A stretch of 64,000 bases of DNA, taken from contig NC_066583.1 of NCBI RefSeq assembly GCF_024323335.1, positions 272,374,916-272,438,915 on the forward strand, written 5' to 3'. Source of the DNA: Lathyrus oleraceus. Lineage: Eukaryota > Streptophyta > Magnoliopsida > Fabales > Fabaceae. Positions 57,490 through 64,000 of this stretch are shown in pieces. The translations under genes were made by a program, and so were the position numbers. Every line of letters starts with the position of its first letter. Within the stretch, counting starts at the first letter, position 1. Below the pieces are notes generated by a model that worked only from the letters and a program-made list of their open reading frames with translations, did no database searches and was not told where the DNA came from.

Positions 57490-59070
57490 CCGTTGGTTTC
57501 TATAAACGTCTAGTTTTTCCTAGTGGTCCGTTGACATCTAGTTGTTTTTTCCCCACAGTTCATCCGTTGATGTCTGGTCACCTTCTTCGTTGGTGTCGAT
57601 AAACGTCGAGCTTCTCCCATTCGTCCGTTGATGTCTGGTCGAGTCTTCCCATTCATCTGTTGATGTCTCGTTACCTCTCTGTTGGTTTCGATAAACGTCG
57701 AGTTTTTCCCATCCGTCCGTTGACGTATGGTTGTATATCTCTTTTCCCAGTTCATCCGTTGATGTCTGGTCACCTTCTCCATTGGTGTCGATAAACGTCG
57801 AGCTTCTCCCGTTCGTCCGTTGACGTCTGGTCGAGTCTTCCCATTCATCCGTTGATGTCTGGTCACCTTCTCCGTTGGTGTCGATAAACATCGAGCTTCT
57901 CCCGTTCGTCCGTTGACGTCTGGTCGAGTCTTCCCATTCATCCGTTGATGTCTGGTTACCTCTCCGTTGGTTTCGATAAACGTCGAGTTTTTCCCATCCG
58001 TCCGTTGACGTATGGTTGTATATCTCTTTTCCCAGTTCATCCGTTGATGTCTGGTCACCTTCTCCGTTGGTGTCGATAAACGTCGAGCTTCTCCCGTTCG
58101 TCCGTTGACGTCTGGTCGAGTCTTCCCATTCATCCGTTGATGTCTGGTCACCTTCTCCGTTGGTGTCGATAAACGTCGAGCTTCTCACGTTCGTCCGTTG
58201 ACGTTTGGTCGAGTCTTCCCATTCATCCGTTGATGTCTGGTTACCTCTCCGTTGGTTTCGATAAACGTCGAGTTTTTCCCATCCGTCCGTTGACGTATGG
58301 TTGTATATCTCTTTTCCCAGTTCATCCGTTGATGTCTGGTCACCTTCTCCGTTGGTGTCGATAAACGTCGAGCTTCTCCCATTCGTCCGTTGATGTCTGG
58401 TCGAGTCTTCCCATTCATCTGTTGATGTCTCGTTACCTCTCCGTTGGTTTCGATAAACGTCGAGTTTTTCCCATCCGTCCGTTGACGTATGGTTGTATAT
58501 CTCTTTTCCCAGTTCATCCGTTGATGTCTGGTCACCTTCTCCGTTGGTGTCGATAAACGTCGAGCTTCTCCCGTTCGTCCGTTGACGTCTGGTCGAGTCT
58601 TCCCATTCATCCGTTGATGTCTGGTCACCTTCTCCGTTGGTGTCGATAAATGTCGAGCTTCTCACGTTCGTCCGTTGACGTTTGGTCGAGTCTTCCCATT
58701 CATCCGTTGATGTCTGGTTACCTCTCCGTTGGTTTCGATAAACGTCGAGTTTTTCCCATCCGTCCGTTGACGTATGGTTGTATATCTCTTTTCCCAGTTC
58801 ATCCGTTGATGTCTGGTCACCTTCTCCGTTGGTGTCGATAAACGTCGAGCTTCTCCCGTTCGTCCGTTGACGTCTGGTCGAGTCTTCCCATTCATCCGTT
58901 GATGTCTGGTCACCTTCTCCGTTGGTTTCGATCAACGTCGAGCTTCTCCCGTTCGTCCGTTGACGTCTGGTCGAGTCTTCCCATTCATCCGTTGAGGACT
59001 GGTCACCTCTCCGTTGGTTTCGATAAACGTCGAGTTTTTCCTAGTCGTCCGTTGGCGTCTAGTTGTGATT
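57490..59070 (+). repeat. Higher-order tandem array in element B
   Basis: Units of about 93-99 bases built on TCCGTTGATGTCTGGTCACC and CGATAAACGTCGAGCTTCTC. The marker TATGGTTGTATATCTC occurs at 57726, 58011, 58296, 58488 and 58773, giving spacings of 285, 285, 192 and 285. The higher-order unit is thus three subunits, with one copy missing one. Because the unit lengths are multiples of three, the minus strand is open for 465 codons; I do not regard this as a gene. Confidence 0.93.
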
Positions 59071-59345
59071 TCTATTCCCATTCATCGTCTTTCGATGTCT
59101 GGATGTGGTTCCTTTCCTTTGATAAAAATCAAAATCCCCAGTGGAGTCATTGGTAAACATCTTGACTGGTTCAGTGACAAATATCAGATCCCATTGGAAG
59201 CATCCGTTGGTGAACTTTCCTCTCTTGGATCCCCGCAGAGTGCAAATTCCTACGGTTCTTTGGTATTCAATGCCTGTGTACCCTGAAAGTCTGACAGCCG
59301 TTGCTCTCATCCGTTCGGGTTCCCAGTTGATTGAATAGGGGCAGC
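59071..59345 (+). other. End of the internal region and polypurine tract of element B
   Basis: Unique sequence followed by GAATAGGGGCAGC at 59333-59345, directly before the LTR start. The tract matches those of elements A and C. No gene is seen. Confidence 0.65.
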
Positions 59346-62300
59346 TGTAGCACCTCAAATTTTCACCTCCCATTTTGTACATACATTTCATGTTTAGGTC
59401 ATTAACATTGCATTGTCCATGGCATAGCTCATTGCATTGTTCATTGCATAGTCCATCAAGTCATCAGGCAAAGACTGGTCAGGAGGTTCAGTTGTGCAAG
59501 CAAGCAAGTGCATTTTCTATGGAATCAAAGACCTAGGGTTGGTACAATGAGTTCATGTGATTCAAGGATCATCTTGAAGTGGTTTGGTCAAAGATTGAAG
59601 GCTCAAAGCTCATCAGTCAAAGTGCAATTCATCTGAAACCCTAGAAAGTCAACAAAAGTCAACTGTCAGTTCAATCATGGATTTGAAGGTGGGAGATGGT
59701 TAGAGAGGCCTCATTCATGTGCAAACAAGTCTCATTTGACATTTCAAAAATCAACATTGAAGAATTTGAGGTCAGATTAAAACTTTCCAAAAATAGTAAG
59801 TGACCTGTAATTTGAAATTGCCAAAATGGAAAGGTTTTCTCCTCAAGATTACATCATCAAGAAAGCTTCAAATGAAATTTTGTCCAACATGAAAGTTGAA
59901 GATCTTGCTCTCCCATTTCCAAAAAGTCCAAGATCATGAATTTCTCATGTGTGGTTGAAAAGATATGGATCAATCATGGCCAAGTGAACATGGAACTTCA
60001 AACATGCATAACTTTCAAATCATAAGTCCAAATGAGATGGCTCTTTTTGCAACATTCTTCTTTTGACCTCCACTTTCCAAATCATACATCACAAGCCATG
60101 CATTCTCATCACATAATCATTTGGTTTTTCATTTGAATTTTGGAGGGAATTTTCAAATTTAAAAATGATGCATTGTTTTCACATTCCAACACTTGCATTG
60201 GCTTCCAAACAGAACTTCAAGTGGATTTGGCTACATTTTCGTGCACCGTTCCATTCATTTTCATGCATAGAGGTGCATTATCTAATTTTGTACTTACACC
60301 TTGTTTTCACTAATCCATTTTCCATTTGCTTAAGTGTAATTAAGAACATGATTAGGAGGGAGTATAAAGGGCTAAGCATAACTGTTTTTCTGCTAACAAC
60401 ATCACTTTTTCAGATCTAGATCCATTTTCTCCAAATTTTTCTCTCAAACTTTCATCAATTTTCTTCAAACACATTGCATTGTTCTTGATTCATTCTTCAC
60501 CTGGAAGCATTGTGGAGCATTATTGAAGCAAGAACCAGCAGAAATCGTGCAGTTGGAAGCAGCTTAAAGCTTGAAGGTCATCCATGGCAGTTGAAAATTC
60601 TGGAAGAATCGAGCACATCTAAGCTTCAAACCTTCATCCATTCATCCATACAAGCACTAAGGAATATCTGTTTGAGCTTAGCAAGGCCTGAATCGAGCTA
60701 TTCCAGTTTTGCATCTTCATCAAGGTCAGAAATCGATTTCCTTAATTCATGAAATTGTTATGTGATTGTTGTAGATCCTTCAATGCTGAGCAATCTGAGC
60801 TTTAGATCACTGATTTCCATGCATTATTGTGTTAGATATAGTGATTTAAAGTTTGATGTGTGAAACTTAATTGCTTCAATTTGCTTGATATACGATGAAT
60901 TAGATTAAACCAGGCATGGATTGTTGATGTATGTTGAGAGATGAACACGATGATATGCTTATTTTGTGAAACTGAGAAAAATGTTCTTGGCATGGTACTG
61001 TGCATGATGAACTGGATGAAGATGATGAGAAATTTTCCAGAAAATGCGTTTGATTCTCATGAACTATTTGCCCGCGCCTGCATGTGTTTGTCCAATACTC
61101 GTTTCTGATTGGTGCATGTTGTTTCCATGTGCGCATTCCTATTGGTTAGCCTTGCCAGCGCATTAAGTGAAACGCTGAGTTTCACTACTAGCGCGCCTCA
61201 TTTCATATTCCTCCTCCCTTTGATCCTGGCTCATGACAATTATTCAAAATGCATTTCATTATGTGATTTCCCTCCATTACATTCATACATGCTTCTTCAT
61301 GTGTTTTTTTTATTTTTTGTCTCACTTCATAAATTCATAAATAATTGATACATGATCCAAAAAACATGGGAATTTTTGCATTGTTTTCCTTATTGTGTCT
61401 AGTTTTTTTTTATTATTTTTCCAGAAATTGTGCTCGGTTGAAAATTTATTTTGCCTAGGGTTTGTGTATCCATGTCCATTTTGAACCTTACCTTACTATT
61501 TCATTTGTGAAATGATGGTTGTTTATCCAATGCCTATGAAATTTGACATGCTTAAACTAGACTTCATGGTGGACATTTTGGTGTTGAGTTTGCATTTTTA
61601 TCATTTGTGGTTGCTGAGATATGATCATGTGAATGTAGGTGTGACAATGTGTGTCACACCTTTGCTTGTCCAATTTGATTAATTTGTTTTCCATGCCAAA
61701 TAAACTCCAAATGCCTTGATTTTTTGTATGATGCTTGATGTGGATGTTGTGATTGATCATGAATTTTCCTGGAATTTTTGGATTCATTTCTGATTTGTTT
61801 GAGATTTTTCATGCTGGATGATCATTTGTGAGCTTTTGAATGGTCTTGAATTTCAATCATTTGTGAAATGCTTGTACTTTATCCTATGGATGTGAAATTT
61901 TGCACATTGTTTCTAGACATGTTAAAGTTTGTTTTGGCTTTGGTTTGAGGTTTTTACCTTGTTCCATTTCTGTTTTAGGCTTGTTCTAAGTTGGTGTAAC
62001 ATTTGGTGTCACATTTGAGCTTGTTTTGATTGCCTTGCCTTATACAATTTGATTACCATGCCTAATCATGTCCAATTGCCCTAATTTTTTGTGTGATGAT
62101 CATATTGTATGTTCTGTTTGGCCATGAATTTTCTTGAGATTAATTGAATCATTTTCGAATTAATGTGCATTTGTTCATTCTGTTGTTTCAATGTGCTTTC
62201 AACTTGCATACCTTGCCATATTTGGTTTATGAAATGAATTTGGTTGATGATATTAATGTAGGACTTTTTGGATTATGCTCTTAATTGATTAAGGTTGATG

Positions 62301-64000
62301 CATGTTGAATTTCATGTTCTGTTTTGGATTTTTTCTCCCTCTTTGACCCTAGGCCTTGCCCTAGTGGTTTGTTGCTTATGTTTGAGCTTTGATTTCAGGT
62401 TAAAGAAGCACATGGCCATGAGGGGATTGATTCATTTGCTTGAGTTGGTTAATTGTTTGATGTTGACTAATTTTGACTTGTTTTGTAGGTTGATGTTAGC
62501 TCATTTGAGTCTGAGCTTGTGCCTTGCACATTGTTGCATTGCTTGTTTGATTGTGTACTGTTTACTGTTGACTATTGGTTGTCTGTTTGACTTTCTGAAT
62601 TGTATACTGATTGAGTTGGATTTTTTCAGGTACATTAGTTGCTTAAGTTCATTTTGAACTTGCTTTTGCTTTGCTTGGTTGCTTAACCATTTGAGGTATA
62701 ACTCACTGACTTCATGTAGTCTGGAAGACCTGTCCTGTTACTTGGGCAGACACCTGTCTGAAGCCCTCCTTAAGAGGTAATGCTTGTGTTTGTTTACTTT
62801 TGTGCCAAGCAGGAAAAGTCCTTTGATAAGGCAATTGGAAGATAAAAGAGATGTGCAATCCATCTCCTGCTATTCAGTGTGTCATCCACTTTGCTCACAC
62901 ACCTTGTGTTGATGCATTGTGGATATTAACCCAAGATCATTGTTGAGTCAGTCATATGTGGAGAAGAGTTCCGACTTTCTGAACTCCCACACTTTCATGT
63001 GTCTGAAGCTCTCCCAGGCCAGGGATAAGAGTTGTGAGGTCTTATCCTCACTTCCCATTTCATCTGCTTCACCCTAACTCTCAATGTTAGGGTTAAGAGC
63101 TAACTACACCCGATTCCAGTTGGCTTGTGTTTCACAGCCTAACCTTGTGTGAGCCCACTTTGTTTGTATATAGTGTGTGCTAATTGTGTGAATGATTGCT
63201 TTTCCTGTGCAAGTTAGATAGCAACCTTAACTTAGGGATCGTATGCATGACAACTTCTAGGCTCGAGTCGTAGTCTCCCTAGTAGTTTGTGTCTCCCTTT
63301 TTATCTGGTTAGGCTAGTCCTTTTTCCCTGCGTAGGGGAACTACGTCGCCCTGATCCTCATACCAGATGAGGTACGTAGGCAGGAGATGAGCTGATCTCT
63401 CCGGGCGCCCTTTTTTCTTTTCCAACCCTTTTGTTTGCGTTTGGAGTCTGACATAAGTCCAGCGATTGGCAGTTGGTTTCCTGTGTCTTGTTTGTGTGGA
63501 GTCTGACATAAGTCCAGCGATTGGCAGTCGGTTTCCTGTGTGTGTGTTTGTTGGTCCGGAGTCTGATGTAAGTCCAGCGATTGGCATTCGGTTTCCAGGT
63601 TTGCCTGTTTGTGTGGAGTCTGACATAAGTCCAGCGATTGGCAGTCGGTTTCCTGTGTGTGTGTTTGTTGGTTCGGAGTCTGATGTAAGTCCAGCGATTG
63701 GCATTCGGTTTCCAGGTTTGCCTGTTTGTGTGGAGTCTGACGTAAGTCCAGCGATTGGCAGTCAGTTTCCTGTGTGGTTTTGTTTGGCGTGCGTTAACCG
63801 AGCTACGAGTGCTCTGATTCTTCTCTGGTTAGGGAAGATACGTATGCATATGATGCGATATCCTAGCGAGCACGTTTTCCCCTGTCCCGAACTACGTCGA
63901 CTCTGATGTCTGTGCCTGACAGACTACGTAGGCCCAGGATGCGATATCCTGCCGAGTCAGTTTCTTTTGTTTTCTGTGCCTCTTTTCAGCCAGTGTGTTT
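59346..64000 (+). repeat. 3' LTR of element B, cut by the window edge
   Basis: Starts TGTAGCACCTC and matches 35849 onward to the equivalent of about 40505; some 255 bases should lie outside. The tandem repeat recurs at about 63440-63780. The stem-loop modules recur at 63341, 63803 and 63892. In the second module the AGGAT arm has become ATGAT, weakening that stem. Mismatch density to the 5' LTR is about 1% in the part I compared. Confidence 0.92.

Larger units (their letters stand above)
35849..64000 (+). mobile_element. Element B: defective Ogre-like retrotransposon carrying a CACTA element
   Basis: 5' LTR 35849-40759, primer site 40762, remnant coding 41985-45532, hairpins, repeat-rich 3' region split by a CACTA element (47630-56617), purine tract, 3' LTR from 59346 past the window end. 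The LTRs differ by only about nine or ten bases in the first 870 compared by eye, so the insertion is recent. Yet ORF1 is absent and the cores of gag, protease, reverse transcriptase and integrase are deleted. It therefore looks like a non-autonomous family mobilised by an intact relative. Confidence 0.9.

Noticed and set aside
57538..58935. 465-codon open stretch on the minus strand with repeated Thr/Asp/Arg-rich units
   Set aside because: It follows directly from the tandem array whose unit lengths are multiples of three; two minus-strand frames are open at once and no domain is recognisable.

Overview
The window is a piece of a large, repeat-rich plant genome, almost certainly a legume and most likely tribe Fabeae (pea, vetch, lentil, grass pea). 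The evidence is its content: two families of very long Ogre/Tat-type Ty3 retrotransposons (LTRs of about 4.7-4.9 kb, tRNA-Arg-like primer sites, an extra ORF1, an intron before the reverse transcriptase, a second RNase H), a CACTA DNA transposon and a decayed Ty1/copia element. I found no host gene, tRNA or rRNA.

The layout is nested. Positions 1-4867 hold old DNA with a decayed copia element (LTR to 2058, primer site 2061, broken gag to about 3640) and an LTR-like remnant. From 4868 the window is occupied by a minus-strand Ogre-type element, here called C. Its 3' LTR is 4868-9626, and its coding body runs right to left from 35848 to 12323. C is interrupted twice. Plus-strand element A (14709-32637, same LTR family, target duplication ATAGT on both sides) sits in C between the reverse transcriptase and RNase H parts. 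Plus-strand element B (35849 to beyond the window end) sits in C's gag zinc-knuckle region. B belongs to a second LTR family. Its internal region holds a CACTA transposon (47630-56617, target duplication AGA on both sides). The insertion order is therefore C, then A and B, then CACTA inside B.

A and C have broken coding regions (stop codons, frameshifts). A has also lost most of its reverse transcriptase. B has near-identical LTRs, yet its gag core, protease active site, reverse transcriptase core and integrase core are all deleted, so it looks like a non-autonomous derivative that was moved by another element's proteins. The CACTA element looks whole: a single-exon transposase ORF of 1081 codons, and a second gene of 12 predicted exons (720 codons) whose splice sites all follow GT-AG and join in frame, ending in a Ulp1-type protease with its His, Asp, Gln and Cys residues.

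The less ordinary signals are non-coding. Stem-loop modules near the LTR 3' ends are shared by both Ogre families and tandemly multiplied in B, and their stems change in a compensatory way. A pair of small hairpins with CCC/GGG stems, mostly with GAAA loops, lies just after the integrase stop in A, B and C. Long, almost perfect palindromes built on G-runs and C-runs lie in the CACTA subterminal regions. B has a higher-order tandem array in its 3' region.
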